Assembly: GCF_000732485.2 (NCBI RefSeq)
Contig: NZ_JAQV02000002.1
Location: 1 to 64,000 of the forward strand
Length of the DNA: 64,000 bases
Origin: Bacillus sp. SJS
GTDB taxonomy: Bacteria > Bacillota > Bacilli > Bacillales > Bacillaceae
Reading direction: 5' to 3'
The position numbers were made by a program, and so were the translations under genes. The notes below the pieces were generated by a model. That model was not told the origin of the DNA, did not search any database, and saw only the letters and a list, made by a program, of their open reading frames with translations. Shown here in pieces: positions 26,728 through 36,780 of the stretch; positions within the stretch are counted from its first letter, which is position 1; each line of letters begins with the position of its first letter.

Positions 26728-27697
26728 GGACCTCCCAGAACTCCTTAAGCGATGAAATCAGCTTCATTTGATTCCGTTTTTTCCTGTGCCAATCCGTCAG
26801 TTCACTTCGCCCTCTGATAACCGGGGCAGAGTAATATTTGTTCAAATTTTGACCATGAAACCAATTTCGCTTTGAAGCGTCTATATGATGGGGTATAGCA
26901 GGGAATGCCATTCTTAAAATTGGCGTTTGCCGTATTCTTTTATCAGGGAAATACTTCTCATAATCAAACCTTGATCCTGTATGAGGAACACTGGAGGCAA
27001 ATAAGAGAAAGTCATCCTTCCATCTGCTTTGAAAAAGAAGCCATGCGAGCTTTTTGCCCAGTTCAATCCTAGAGGCTTTTCTTTTAAAGTTATAAACGGA
27101 ATAACCGAATAACTCCCCTTTTAACGTAGGAAAAAGAACGGTTGAAAAATGGAACACATCCTGAAAGCGGTATACGAATGATGTAAAGACTTCTCTTCTA
27201 AATACCGGATGGTGGATAACCGGGCGGTGGATCAGGTGCTGTTCATTGATAATAAGCGAGGTTAAAATTCTCTCTATATCCTGACTCTCCCAAAACATTT
27301 GCCATTCCCTGATCATAAACGGCGAAACAGAAAAAGCTTTCAGAAGAGGAAAAAGCGGGCAGTCCATTATTTTTGAGTATTCATAGATCAGAAGCTGCGG
27401 AAATGCATCAGAGAAGATCAGCCAATTTGCATCCTCATAGGTCAAAAAAAGCTCTCTTCTTAATCTTTCATCAAGGGCAGCCACATAACAGGATGAGTGC
27501 AAATCGGTCATATTATAGCCTGCGTTTCTTGATACCATGCTTGCCAGAAGGGACCATTGAATTTCAGGATTTCTTAAGTAGTAATGAAAATACGCATTCG
27601 TTCTGGAGATATTGTCGTAATTAGCGCGCTTGAGCCGCCTCTTAATCTCAGCCGTTAATAAACTTGCCTGATGCTGATCGATTTTTTCAAAATCCAT
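26708..27697 (-). CDS. yppC: YppC family protein (DUF2515)
   Basis: A 329-residue protein of the YppC/DUF2515 family, recognised from its place divergent to recU-ponA and from motifs such as [19 protein letters not shown] and [11 protein letters not shown]. Its function is unknown. The start at 27697 is chosen because GGGGTGA lies just upstream; an upstream start would run 16 codons further into the shared promoter region with recU. Confidence 0.85.
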   Translation of the reverse strand: MDFEKIDQHQASLLTAEIKRRLKRANYDNISRTNAYFHYYLRNPEIQWSLLASMVSRNAGYNMTDLHSSCYVAALDERLRRELFLTYEDANWLIFSDAFPQLLIYEYSKIMDCPLFPLLKAFSVSPFMIREWQMFWESQDIERILTSLIINEQHLIHRPVIHHPVFRREVFTSFVYRFQDVFHFSTVLFPTLKGELFGYSVYNFKRKASRIELGKKLAWLLFQSRWKDDFLLFASSVPHTGSRFDYEKYFPDKRIRQTPILRMAFPAIPHHIDASKRNWFHGQNLNKYYSAPVIRGRSELTDWHRKKRNQMKLISSLKEFWEVQKKTGK

Positions 27698-27824
27698 GCC
27701 GTCACCCCGGTTCCTATCGTTCCCTTTTCCCAGCCTTGCAATCATGGGAAATATCTCATTTTTTTATGCGAGGGATCAATTTTCTGATATGATAGGATAT
27801 AGTCTTTGCCATGGGAGGGGAAAT

Positions 27825-28427
27825 ATGACTTATCGGTATCCTAACGGTAAAATATATTCACCGGTGGAAAAAGAGAAGGATCCTGCAAAAAAACGGAGCA
27901 ATCCACTTTATAGCAACAGGGGGATGACCCTTGAGGAAGATTTAAATGAAACAAACGAGTTTTATCTGCATAGGGGAATAGCCGTTGTCCACAAAAAGCC
28001 CACGCCTGTTCAGATTGTGAATGTGGATTACCCCCGCAGAAGCGCAGCTGTCATAAAGGAGGCTTATTTTAAACAATCCTCTACTACGGATTACAATGGG
28101 ATCTACAAAGGACGATACCTGGATTTTGAAGCGAAAGAGACGAAAAACCCGTCCTCCTTCCCGCTCCAGAATTTTCACGAGCATCAAATTACCCATATGA
28201 AGCAGGTTCTGGCACAAGACGGCATTTGCTTCGTGATTTTATCAGCCTTCGGGAAAATCTTTCTGCTTCCAGCCACCCATTTAATCGGATTTTGGGAACG
28301 CAAAGAAAATGGCGGCCGCAAATCCATTACAAAAGCTGAGATTGAGGAACATGCCATCTTAATACCACTAGGCTTCAGCCCTAGAATTCATTACATTAAC
28401 GTTTTAGATGCTCTTTATTTTAATTAG
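27825..28427 (+). CDS. recU: Holliday junction resolvase RecU
   Basis: A 200-residue nuclease that cuts Holliday junctions during recombination and modulates RecA. Conserved stretches include [14 protein letters not shown], the metal-binding [11 protein letters not shown] with the catalytic Asp and Glu-x-Lys, and QNFHEHQ. GGGAGGGG precedes the ATG at good spacing. It forms the usual recU-ponA operon, 53 bases before the ponA start. Confidence 0.95.
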   Translation: MTYRYPNGKIYSPVEKEKDPAKKRSNPLYSNRGMTLEEDLNETNEFYLHRGIAVVHKKPTPVQIVNVDYPRRSAAVIKEAYFKQSSTTDYNGIYKGRYLDFEAKETKNPSSFPLQNFHEHQITHMKQVLAQDGICFVILSAFGKIFLLPATHLIGFWERKENGGRKSITKAEIEEHAILIPLGFSPRIHYINVLDALYFN

Positions 28428-28480
28428 TTTAGTACATGGTTAAAATACAATCATGTTTTGCAGCGAAAGGTAGAGATCAA

Positions 28481-31102
28481 ATGTCAGATAATTATCAAAG
28501 TCGTGAAGAACGAAGAAGGGCCTCAAAACCCGCCAAACAGCAAAAAAATCCTAAAAACCGTAAAAACGGGCCTTTGTGGAAAAAAATAGTCCTTGGATTA
28601 TTAGCAGCATGTGTTGTTTTAATGATTGCAGGAGGCGTTGCCTTCGGTGTAATTGTTGCAAAATCCCCTTCCTTGGACGAGAAAAAATTGAAATCCATTT
28701 ATACTTCTCAAGTATTTGATAAAAACAACAAAAAAATATTCGAAATCGGCGGAGAAGAAAAGCGGACATACGTTGCTTATAAAGATATTCCAAAGAATGT
28801 GGAAAACGCTTTTCTTGCAACGGAGGACGCCCGATTTTACGAGCATAGCGGGGTCGACTTTATCAGGCTCGGCGGAGCAGTTCTTGCCAACTTCAAAGAA
28901 GGCTTCGGAGCGGAAGGCGGAAGTACGATCAGCCAGCAGGTTATCAAAAATTACTTGCTTACAAACGAAAAATCCGTAGAGCGTAAAGTACAGGAAGTAT
29001 GGCTCGCATTCCAGCTTGAACGGAAATTCTCAAAGCAGGAAATCATGGAGTTATATTTAAACAAGCTTTATTACACCGGCAACACATATGGAATTGGCAA
29101 AGCAGCAGAAAACTTCTACGGTAAAGACGTAAAAGATTTAACATTAGCTGAATCAGCCATGCTAGCAGGGATGGTTAAGGCCCCAAATAACTACAATCCG
29201 CGTGTTGAACCGGAGCGTGCTGCAGAGCGGAGAAATACGGTCCTCTCCCTGATGGCAAAACACGGGTTTATCACTCAGGAAGAAGCAGATCAGGCAAAGA
29301 AAGCTGATGTAACAGCTGGTATTGCCGCTCCTAAGGAAGACAAAAATCCGTACAAAGCATTTGTTGATAAAATTACGGATGAAATTAAAGATAAAACCGA
29401 TGTTGAGGTAAGTTCATCCGGTTTAAAAATTTATACAAGCATTGATACAAAAGCACAGGAATATGTAAATGCCTTGATGCAGGGCGATGAAATCAATGTG
29501 CCCGAAAGCGAAAAATTTGAGACTGGATTGACGATGCTTGATACACAGACTGGGGAGATTCAGGCTTTAGGCGGCAAGGGCTCTCAAAGTGATTTTAATT
29601 ACGCAACGCAATCCCGCAGACAGCCGGGTTCGACCATTAAACCGGTTCTGGATTACGGTCCTGCTGTGGAGTATTTGAAATGGTCAACGTATAAGCAGCT
29701 CATTGATGAAAAGTATGAATATGAAAATGGACAGCCATTTAAAAATTATAACGATCAATATCACGGTAAAGTATCCATTCGTGAAGCACTGAAAGAATCT
29801 TATAACGTTCCAGCATTAAAAGCGCTGCAAGAGGTTGGACTGGATAAAGCAAAGGAATTTGCAGTAGGTCTGGGTATGCCTGAAAAACAGAATTATACAG
29901 AAGCATATGCACTTGGCGGATTTGACCGCGGAGTATCCAGTTTACAAATGGCTGGTGCTTACAGTGCGTTCGGAAACAGCGGAATTTATATTGAACCGCA
30001 CGTTGTTCAATCCGTTGAATTTCAGGATGGAACCAAAATGGATTTAGCTCCGGAACCTAAAGCAGCAATGAGTGACGCAACAGCGTTTATCATTACAGAT
30101 ATGCTTCGTTCTGTCGTAAACAGCGGTACTGGAGAGGCTGCTGATGTACCGGGACTGGATATCGCAGGGAAAACTGGAACAACGAATGAAACGAAAGATT
30201 CATGGTTCGTAGGATATACCCCTTCTACTACTATTTCAGTCTGGACGGGGAAAAATGAAACGATGTCTGACACAGAAAAAGCTTTTGCTAAAAAAGTTTT
30301 TAAATCAGTCATGTCCGAAGTCGGTTCTGACGATGATTCGAAATTTAAAAAACCGGCTAGCGTGTCTGAAGTAGAGGTATTAAATAATGGATCAGATCCT
30401 GCAATAAAAGCAGGACCATATACACCAGAAAGCCAAAAAACAACGGAGTATTTTGTTAAAGGGACAGAGCCTTCAGAGAGCTCCTCTGAGTATCAGGAAC
30501 CTGAACCAGAGGAAGAGCCAGAACAGCCTCAAGGTGTCTCTAAACCAGAGGTTTCCGTTAATTTTGATCAGGCAGCCAATGCCATTTCCCTAACATGGGG
30601 ATATGATTCTGCGGAAAAGGCAAATGTAACGTTTGAGGTGACTCAGTCACAGGACGGAGGCCCTTCACAGGTGATCACAAGCACGAAGGATTCGTCTTTT
30701 ACTGTTCCTAATCCGCAGCCTGGATCAACCTATCAGTTCCAGGTTACAGCGATTAGAGACAACGATAATACACGAAGCGAGCCTGGTGCGGCATCTGTGA
30801 CCATTCCGGCAGCGGAAGAACCGGCACCTGATCAAGACGGCCAAACACCAGCTGAGCCCCCTGCGGATGGCGAACAGCCGCCTGGACAGGAACCGCCTCC
30901 TGGTCAGGAGCCTCCTCCAGGACAAGAACCGCCTCCGACAGAGCCCCCAACTGACGGCGGAAATGACGGAGGCACCGGCGGTCAGGATGGCCAGCAGCCC
31001 GGTCAGCCTGGCACCCCTCCTCCCGGACAGGGCGGCACCGGCGGCACTGGCGGCACTGGCGGCACTGGCGGAACCGGTGATGACGGCAACCCAAATAATT
31101 AA
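28481..31102 (+). CDS. ponA: class A penicillin-binding protein PBP1 (PonA)
   Basis: An 873-residue bifunctional cell wall synthase. A basic cytoplasmic N-terminus and one membrane segment (about 35-60) lead to the glycosyltransferase with Glu115 in ATEDARFYEH and GGSTISQQ, then the transpeptidase with Ser384-x-x-Lys387 (STIK), Ser440-Tyr-Asn442 and KTGTT from Lys564. A fibronectin type III-like domain (about 690-780) and a low-complexity tail of PPGQE and GGT repeats follow. The ATG at 28481 matches B. subtilis PonA (MSDxxxSREERR). GpsB, its known partner, is in the same window. Confidence 0.95.
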   Translation: MSDNYQSREERRRASKPAKQQKNPKNRKNGPLWKKIVLGLLAACVVLMIAGGVAFGVIVAKSPSLDEKKLKSIYTSQVFDKNNKKIFEIGGEEKRTYVAYKDIPKNVENAFLATEDARFYEHSGVDFIRLGGAVLANFKEGFGAEGGSTISQQVIKNYLLTNEKSVERKVQEVWLAFQLERKFSKQEIMELYLNKLYYTGNTYGIGKAAENFYGKDVKDLTLAESAMLAGMVKAPNNYNPRVEPERAAERRNTVLSLMAKHGFITQEEADQAKKADVTAGIAAPKEDKNPYKAFVDKITDEIKDKTDVEVSSSGLKIYTSIDTKAQEYVNALMQGDEINVPESEKFETGLTMLDTQTGEIQALGGKGSQSDFNYATQSRRQPGSTIKPVLDYGPAVEYLKWSTYKQLIDEKYEYENGQPFKNYNDQYHGKVSIREALKESYNVPALKALQEVGLDKAKEFAVGLGMPEKQNYTEAYALGGFDRGVSSLQMAGAYSAFGNSGIYIEPHVVQSVEFQDGTKMDLAPEPKAAMSDATAFIITDMLRSVVNSGTGEAADVPGLDIAGKTGTTNETKDSWFVGYTPSTTISVWTGKNETMSDTEKAFAKKVFKSVMSEVGSDDDSKFKKPASVSEVEVLNNGSDPAIKAGPYTPESQKTTEYFVKGTEPSESSSEYQEPEPEEEPEQPQGVSKPEVSVNFDQAANAISLTWGYDSAEKANVTFEVTQSQDGGPSQVITSTKDSSFTVPNPQPGSTYQFQVTAIRDNDNTRSEPGAASVTIPAAEEPAPDQDGQTPAEPPADGEQPPGQEPPPGQEPPPGQEPPPTEPPTDGGNDGGTGGQDGQQPGQPGTPPPGQGGTGGTGGTGGTGGTGDDGNPNN

Positions 31103-31116
31103 ATAACAAGATACAG

Positions 31117-31146
31117 AAAAGCCGCTTGGTCATCCAAGCGGCTTTT
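31117..31146. terminator. bidirectional terminator between ponA and ypoC
   Basis: Perfect 13-bp stem AAAAGCCGCTTGG / CCAAGCGGCTTTT with a four-base loop and T tracts on both strands. Confidence 0.93.
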
Positions 31147-31660
31147 CCTTATTAAATGTTGAAAGAAGCAGTTTCTTCTTGTACATTTTTTCTAATTCTG
31201 CAAACATCTCTTTCAATTGAATAAATGAATGGAATTGAAGAGGATTTTCACGTATATATTGAAGTCTCTCTACTGAATTAACAGGTTTTATGCCCAAGTG
31301 AACGAGATCAGGCTTTAATGAGGAGACACTCTGGCCATTAAGCCAATGCAGACATGCTATAAAAGCACAATAGGAATATCCCATCAGAGCAGCATCTGCT
31401 CTTTTATTTTGCTGGAACCGCTCCTTCTGCTCCTCCCTTTTCCGCCCCCATTCAGCAAACAAGGAATCAATTGGTTCAGCATCCTGTTCCCACGGTTTCC
31501 ATGTGATGGGTTCTTTCAACTCAAATAGGAGATCAAACGCAAGAGGAAATTCCCTAATTGTTTCAAGCGGAGACCTGGCTAAATCCATATAAACGTCCGG
31601 GCCATTCAAATAAGGAGAAAGTAAAAAGCCTTGAGGTATTGGATAAAGCTTATTTGGCAT
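31130..31660 (-). CDS. ypoC: YpoC family protein
   Basis: A 176-residue soluble protein of unknown function found downstream of nth in Bacillus. It starts MPNKLYPIPQGFLLSPYL and has conserved-looking LHWLNGQSV and KPVNSVERLQYI segments. Its start lies within the last codons of nth, so translation is coupled. It closes the dnaD-nth-ypoC operon. Confidence 0.85.
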   Translation of the reverse strand: MPNKLYPIPQGFLLSPYLNGPDVYMDLARSPLETIREFPLAFDLLFELKEPITWKPWEQDAEPIDSLFAEWGRKREEQKERFQQNKRADAALMGYSYCAFIACLHWLNGQSVSSLKPDLVHLGIKPVNSVERLQYIRENPLQFHSFIQLKEMFAELEKMYKKKLLLSTFNKEKPLG

Positions 31661-32318
31661 ATTGTATAAGCCCCTTTTTCAACCGTTTCCCGCCTTCCCT
31701 GCACATATGCAGCAATGGGCATTCTGCGCACTTAGGGGCCTGTGCTTTGCAGTGATAACGGCCGAAGAAAATCATCCGATGGTGTGTATCAGACCACTCT
31801 TCTGCCGGTATTTTTTTCATAAGCGTCTTTTCTACTTCCAGAACAGAGTCCTTCCAGCGGCAGAATCCAAGTCTTTTAGAAACCCTCTCCACATGCGTAT
31901 CAACCGCGATGGCAGGAACACCAAATGCAACAGATACAACGACATTAGCTGTTTTTCTGCCTACTCCAGGGAGCTTGATCAATTCATCTCTAACTTTGGG
32001 AACTTCTCCATTATACTGCTCGAGCAGGATTGAACATAAATTACGGATATTTTTGGCTTTATTCCGATACAATCCAATCGAACGGATATCTTCTTGAAGC
32101 TCTTCTAAGGACACAGCCAGATAGTCTTCAGGCGTTTTATATTTTTGAAAAAGGCTTTTGGTTACTTTATTTACGAGAACATCTGTACATTGTGCAGAGA
32201 GAGCAACAGCGATCACCAGTTCAAAAGGATTGGCGTGAACCAATTCACAATGAGCATCAGGAAACAGCTCCCCCATCGTATCAAGTGCTTCTCTCATTTG
32301 AATTTTTGTAAGCATGGC
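31650..32318 (-). CDS. nth: endonuclease III (DNA glycosylase/AP lyase)
   Basis: A 222-residue base-excision repair enzyme that removes oxidised pyrimidines. The helix-hairpin-helix reads LPGVGRKTA with catalytic Lys121, the catalytic Asp139 lies in AVDTHV, and the 4Fe-4S ligands are Cys189, 196, 199 and 205 in a C-x6-C-x2-C-x5-C array. The ATG at 32318 has AGAGG upstream and fits the B. subtilis length. It lies 35 bases after dnaD and overlaps ypoC. Confidence 0.95.
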   Translation of the reverse strand, partial: AMLTKIQMREALDTMGELFPDAHCELVHANPFELVIAVALSAQCTDVLVNKVTKSLFQKYKTPEDYLAVSLEELQEDIRSIGLYRNKAKNIRNLCSILLEQYNGEVPKVRDELIKLPGVGRKTANVVVSVAFGVPAIAVDTHVERVSKRLGFCRWKDSVLEVEKTLMKKIPAEEWSDTHHRMIFFGRYHCKAQAPKCAECPLLHMCREGGKRLKKGLIQYAK

Positions 32319-32353
32319 AGAACCTCTTTTCAGCATGTCACATTGATTGTGCT

Positions 32354-33055
32354 TTAATTTTCAAGCCAGTTATAGAAAGGAACCTTCCGCTGATAAGGCT
32401 CGTCTGTCTGCTGTTCAGACTGTCTGCCTTTCCCCTGGCCCTGACGGAACTGTCTGGAATGGTCTTTAGCCTGTTGAATTGTTTTGATACCATTTCGCTT
32501 CCATTCAAACAGGATTCTGTCGATGTAACGGAAATTAAGCTTGCCTGAGATCACAGACTCCCTCAAGGCAGCTTTTATAATGTCATGATCATGGTGATCC
32601 TGGTCCATCCAAATACCGAGCGTTTCACACTCAAATGGTGATAGCGGCCGGCCGAATTCCTGTTCAAAAACGGAATAAAGACTTTCTTCCGTTTTTTCAG
32701 GCTCACATTGCTCAATTTTAGCTTCTGTAAGGAAACGGTACAGTTTATCCCACAGCGGCTCAAGAGAGTACTTTTCAAATCGGACCGACTGAATGTCTTC
32801 GTCCTCTATTTTTAAAAATCCTCTTTGAATGAGGCTTCTTAGCATCATGGAGCAATCCGGTGATGAGGCAGACATTCTGGCAGCCAGTTCATCCGGTGTT
32901 GGAAAAAGCTTGCCTTGCTGGATAAACAGCTGTACCTGAAAGATGAGCATCATTTCAGGTTCTGAAAGCCCAAGCTTTGGATAATTTAAAAATAAAATGC
33001 CGGGAATCGATAAAGATCCCTCCATTTGAATGGATATGAACTGTTCTTTTTTCAT
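32354..33055 (-). CDS. dnaD: DNA replication initiation protein DnaD
   Basis: A 233-residue primosome protein that remodels DNA at oriC and at restart sites with DnaB and DnaI. The N-terminal winged-helix domain (SLSIPGILFLNYPKLGLSE onward) is followed by the DnaD-B domain ending in FEWKRNGIKT and a basic Gln-rich tail. Two ATGs stand side by side; the second is placed better relative to the GGGGGG site. It leads the dnaD-nth-ypoC operon. Confidence 0.95.
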   Translation of the reverse strand: MKKEQFISIQMEGSLSIPGILFLNYPKLGLSEPEMMLIFQVQLFIQQGKLFPTPDELAARMSASSPDCSMMLRSLIQRGFLKIEDEDIQSVRFEKYSLEPLWDKLYRFLTEAKIEQCEPEKTEESLYSVFEQEFGRPLSPFECETLGIWMDQDHHDHDIIKAALRESVISGKLNFRYIDRILFEWKRNGIKTIQQAKDHSRQFRQGQGKGRQSEQQTDEPYQRKVPFYNWLEN

Positions 33056-33215
33056 CATATCCCCCCTTTTGATGATGATTAAAACAAACTGAGTACAGGG
33101 AACAGAATAAACAGGTATTCCATCACCTGTCCTTTTGTCTGTGCCTCAATAAAATTCCCGCTTTACCTTCTTTCTCAAGCGGCATTCTTAAACAAGGCAA
33201 TGGTAAAAATGGCTG

Positions 33216-33240
33216 AAAAAAGTCTCCAATACTGGAGACT
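33216..33240 (-). terminator. terminator after asnS
   Basis: Eight-base perfect stem AGTCTCCA / TGGAGACT with loop, followed on the minus strand by six T residues. The interval 33059-33215 shows no further feature. Confidence 0.88.
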
Positions 33241-33257
33241 CTTGTTTACAGCATCAA

Positions 33258-34550
33258 TTATGGATACAAGCGGTTCAACAGTCTTGGGAACGGAATGGAC
33301 TCGCGAACATGCTCCACGCCGCTGATCCAGGCTACTGTCCGTTCTAAACCTAGTCCGAAGCCAGAGTGCGGAACGGAGCCGTACTTACGAAGTTCAAGAT
33401 ACCATTTATAGGCGTCGCTTTCCAGCCCATGTTCTTCCAGGCGCTGCTGAAGAAGAGCCTGGTCATGGATTCTTTCAGATCCGCCGATAATTTCTCCGTA
33501 CCCTTCCGGTGCAATCAAATCTGCACAAAGAACGACGTCTTCACGGTCTTTTGAAGGCTGCATATAAAACGGTTTAAGAGACGTCGGATAATGAGTGATA
33601 AACACAGGTTTGTCAAAGCTTTCGGCGATTGCTGTTTCGTGAGGCGCACCGAAATCATCTCCCCATTGAATATCCTCAAATCCTTTTTCATGCAGCATTT
33701 TCAAAGCATCATCATACGTAATTCTTGGGAATGGCGCTTTAATATGCTCGAGTTTTGAAATATCTCTTCCCAATGTCGTCAATTCCAGGCTGCAATTTTC
33801 CAATACACTTTGTACGATAAATGATACGTAATTTTCCTGGACAACCAGGTTATCTTCAAATTCGTAGAAAGCCATTTCCGGTTCAATCATCCAAAATTCG
33901 ATTAAATGACGGCGTGTTTTGGATTTTTCAGCACGGAATGTCGGACCAAACGAAAAGACTTTGCCAAGTGCCATCGCTGCTGCTTCCATGTACAGCTGAC
34001 CGCTTTGGGAAAGGTAAGCATCCTCATCAAAATATTTCGTATGAAAAAGTTCTGAAGTACCTTCCGGTGCACTTCCTGTCAGAATTGGAGGATCAACTTT
34101 TGCAAATCCCTCTTTATTGAAAAATTCATAGGTTGCACGGATAATTTCATTTCTTATTTTCATTACGCTATGCTGGCGCTTGGATCTAAGCCATAAATGA
34201 CGGTGATCCATCAGGAATTCTGTTCCATGCTCTTTTGGTGTAATTGGATAATCCGTTGCTTCATGGATGATCTCTACATTGGTAACACCCATTTCATATC
34301 CGAAAGGAGAACGCTCGTCCTCTCTGATGATGCCTGTTACATATACGGACGTTTCCTGTGTAACTGATTTGGCTTTCTGAAAGACCTCTTCTGGCACTTC
34401 AGCTTTAACTACGACGCCCTGCATGAAGCCTGTTCCGTCTCTCAGCTGCAAAAAGGCAATCTTCCCGCTTGAACGTTTATTCGCGATCCAAGCTCCAATT
34501 GTAACTTCTTTACCTGTGTATTTGTGTACTTGTGAAATAGTAGTTTTCAA
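33258..34550 (-). CDS. asnS: asparaginyl-tRNA synthetase
   Basis: A 430-residue class IIb aminoacyl-tRNA synthetase. The N-terminal OB-fold ([24 protein letters not shown]) binds the anticodon, and the catalytic domain shows motif 2 [21 protein letters not shown] and motif 3 [13 protein letters not shown]. The shorter length than AspS and the lack of its insert indicate the asparagine enzyme. Gene order aspB-asnS-dnaD matches B. subtilis. Confidence 0.95.
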   Translation of the reverse strand: MKTTISQVHKYTGKEVTIGAWIANKRSSGKIAFLQLRDGTGFMQGVVVKAEVPEEVFQKAKSVTQETSVYVTGIIREDERSPFGYEMGVTNVEIIHEATDYPITPKEHGTEFLMDHRHLWLRSKRQHSVMKIRNEIIRATYEFFNKEGFAKVDPPILTGSAPEGTSELFHTKYFDEDAYLSQSGQLYMEAAAMALGKVFSFGPTFRAEKSKTRRHLIEFWMIEPEMAFYEFEDNLVVQENYVSFIVQSVLENCSLELTTLGRDISKLEHIKAPFPRITYDDALKMLHEKGFEDIQWGDDFGAPHETAIAESFDKPVFITHYPTSLKPFYMQPSKDREDVVLCADLIAPEGYGEIIGGSERIHDQALLQQRLEEHGLESDAYKWYLELRKYGSVPHSGFGLGLERTVAWISGVEHVRESIPFPRLLNRLYP

Positions 34551-34645
34551 TTCAGTATTCCCTCCACGGACGTCTTGTCCGAATATGTATGTGTTCTATT
34601 ATACTAACCTCACTTACAGCAGGTCAATAAGGGCAGTTCATCATA

Positions 34646-34670
34646 AAGGGGCGGTATGTTCACCGCCCTT
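34646..34670 (-). terminator. probable terminator after aspB
   Basis: GC-rich hairpin AAGGG.GCGGT / ACCGCCCTT with an imperfect outer stem; the T tail on the minus strand is short. Confidence 0.6.
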
Positions 34671-34673
34671 CTT

Positions 34674-35858
34674 TTATGCTTTATTTTTCTCTGTGTACCG
34701 CTTGATTCTGGCAATGGCTTCAGTCAGGAGATCCTGGGAAGTCGCATACGATAATCTGACGTGCTCCGGGGAGCCGAATCCCGATCCTGGGACAAGCGCT
34801 ACCTTTTCTTCTTCAAGGAGTGCTTCAACGAATGCATCTACTGAATCATGGCCTGTAATTTTTGCAGCCTCGCTTGCGTTAGCAAATAGGTAGAAAGCGC
34901 CCTGTGGCTTAATGCATGTAAAGCCGGGAATCTGAATGAGCTGTTCATACGTCTCATTCAATCTGCTTTCAAAGGCTTTTCTCATTTCTTCCACGGGCTC
35001 CTGCGAGCCTCTGTACGCTTCGATTGCTCCATACTGAGCCATGGACGCAGGATTGGATGTGCTGTGGCTTGCCAGGTTCGTCATAGCACTGATAATGTTT
35101 TTAGGACCGGCTGCATACCCGATTCTCCAGCCTGTCATCGAGTGGGATTTCGATACACCGTTAATGACTATCGTACGTTTTTTTAATGCCTGTGAAATCT
35201 GAGCTATGGAAACATGGCTTGCGTCCCCGTAAATCAGCTTCTCATAAATTTCATCCGAAACAATCAAGAGGCCATGTTTTTCGCATGCTTCACCAATTGC
35301 TTTAAGCTCGGCTTCTGTATAAATCATTCCTGTTGGATTACTTGGAGAATTGATAATCACGGCTTTCGTTCGGCTGTTTGCTGCCCGGCCGATCTGCTCA
35401 GGGGTTATTTTGAACTGATTTTCTTCTGTTCCTTCAATAATGACAGGCACCCCGCCTGCAAGCTTTACCTGTTCAGGGTAGCTTACCCAATATGGAGAAG
35501 GGACAATTACTTCATCCCCATCATTTAAAATGACTTGAAACAAAGTGTAAAGAGCATGCTTTGCACCCGTGCAAACAATGATCTCCGCTGGTGCATAATC
35601 CAGGTTTTGATCTTTTTTAAACTTTTCGATAATAGCGTCCTTTAGTTCTTTCAGCCCGCCGGACGGTGTATATTTAGTGAATCCGTCTTCCATAGAAGAG
35701 ACTGCCGCCTTAATAATAGCTGCCGGAGTATTGAAATCCGGTTCTCCGGCTCCAAGTCCGATCACATCATGTCCTGCAGCTTTAAGTTCTTTTGCTTTTG
35801 CTGTTATTGCCAATGTGGTTGAAGGTGTTAATGAAGCCGCTCTTTTCGCTAATTCCAT
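34674..35858 (-). CDS. aspB: aspartate aminotransferase
   Basis: A 394-residue fold-type I PLP enzyme of the Ib subgroup, exchanging amino groups between aspartate and 2-oxoglutarate. Visible signatures are SPSNPTGMIYT, VSDEIYEKLIYG and the PLP lysine in GVSKSHSMTGWRIGY. Neighbours ypmB and ypmA upstream lie 14 and 12 bases apart, forming one operon. Length and context equal B. subtilis AspB. Confidence 0.94.
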   Translation of the reverse strand: MELAKRAASLTPSTTLAITAKAKELKAAGHDVIGLGAGEPDFNTPAAIIKAAVSSMEDGFTKYTPSGGLKELKDAIIEKFKKDQNLDYAPAEIIVCTGAKHALYTLFQVILNDGDEVIVPSPYWVSYPEQVKLAGGVPVIIEGTEENQFKITPEQIGRAANSRTKAVIINSPSNPTGMIYTEAELKAIGEACEKHGLLIVSDEIYEKLIYGDASHVSIAQISQALKKRTIVINGVSKSHSMTGWRIGYAAGPKNIISAMTNLASHSTSNPASMAQYGAIEAYRGSQEPVEEMRKAFESRLNETYEQLIQIPGFTCIKPQGAFYLFANASEAAKITGHDSVDAFVEALLEEEKVALVPGSGFGSPEHVRLSYATSQDLLTEAIARIKRYTEKNKA

Positions 35859-35872
35859 TCTTTAAGTCCCTC

Positions 35873-36394
35873 CTATTTAATTGCAATGTGCAACATCTTG
35901 CCTGTTTTAAAATCAATATAATCATATGTATACCTGTCATAGCTGTCGATATATTTCACTTCCCAGACAGGGATTTGTTTGCCGTCCCTTTGGAGAATGC
36001 CCATTTTTGTACGGAACATTTTTTTGGGTGAGTTCTCTTTTTTTGCTATTTTTTCTGCTTCTTTCATGGAGATCCCTTCTGATAAAACCGCCATGACCGG
36101 CTTTTCACTCAGCTTATTTGAATGAATAAGCGCGACAGCATCTTTTTCTTTTGAATCTTTCCCATGAACCGCATAATAGGAAACCGGTTTTCCATCTGAA
36201 CCGGTATTGGGTCCATTAAAAGTGGTTACTTTCGTTACGGAAGTAAGACTTCCTTGATTAAGGACCGCCTGTTTAGCGGTATCGTGCCCTTTTTTAAGAT
36301 CATTCACACCTGCCTGAATAGAAGAAAACACAAACCAGCCTGCAGCGATTCCCGCCAAAGCCGCAATCAATAATATTAGCCATTTTTTACTCAT
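35873..36394 (-). CDS. ypmB: YpmB, membrane-anchored PepSY-type protein
   Basis: A 173-residue protein with one N-terminal membrane segment (WLILLIAALAGIAAGWFVF) and an extracytoplasmic part. The segment MKEAEKIAKKENSPKK, followed by WEVKYIDSYDRYTYDYIDFKTG, is a PepSY-like fold (DUF5590). Function is unknown. It sits between ypmA and aspB in one operon. Confidence 0.88.
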   Translation of the reverse strand: MSKKWLILLIAALAGIAAGWFVFSSIQAGVNDLKKGHDTAKQAVLNQGSLTSVTKVTTFNGPNTGSDGKPVSYYAVHGKDSKEKDAVALIHSNKLSEKPVMAVLSEGISMKEAEKIAKKENSPKKMFRTKMGILQRDGKQIPVWEVKYIDSYDRYTYDYIDFKTGKMLHIAIK

Positions 36395-36406
36395 AAGCAG
36401 GCACCA

Positions 36407-36577
36407 TTATGTACGGTATATCGTGAATACGGCTTGGGTTTTATCTTCTTCGGCAAGTGCCAGTCCAAACATGAGATTTTCCCGTTTAAGCGTCCTGTTT
36501 AAAGAATCCACGATTTTGTAAAGATCATCTGAGTGTTCTACTTTAACTGTCGAGAGAATTTCAATTTTACTTTCCAT
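36407..36577 (-). CDS. ypmA: YpmA family small protein (DUF4264)
   Basis: A 56-residue protein starting MESKIEILSTVKVEHSDDLY, the YpmA family pattern of unknown function. The start at 36577 has AGGAGG 8 bases upstream; longer in-frame extensions run into the promoter region without a ribosome site. It begins the ypmA-ypmB-aspB operon. Confidence 0.85.
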   Translation of the reverse strand: MESKIEILSTVKVEHSDDLYKIVDSLNRTLKRENLMFGLALAEEDKTQAVFTIYRT

Positions 36578-36780
36578 AACAAATTCCTCCTGCGCGCCAC
36601 AAATATTGTAACTAATATGTATCCGATGCAAGGACACAATAACAATACAACAGCGTAGATTGTTGTACATGTTCCCATTATAACAATAACCGTTCCATCA
36701 AGTGAAAATAATTTCTCCCAAACCCACACCTTTATTGACTGGCGATCCGGTTCTTTTCTGAACCCATCCCAGTCCTTTTT

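Noticed and set aside
30753-31133. Arg/Cys-rich open frame antisense to the ponA tail
   Set aside because: It arises from the PPGQE/GGT repeat codons read backwards; no start signals.
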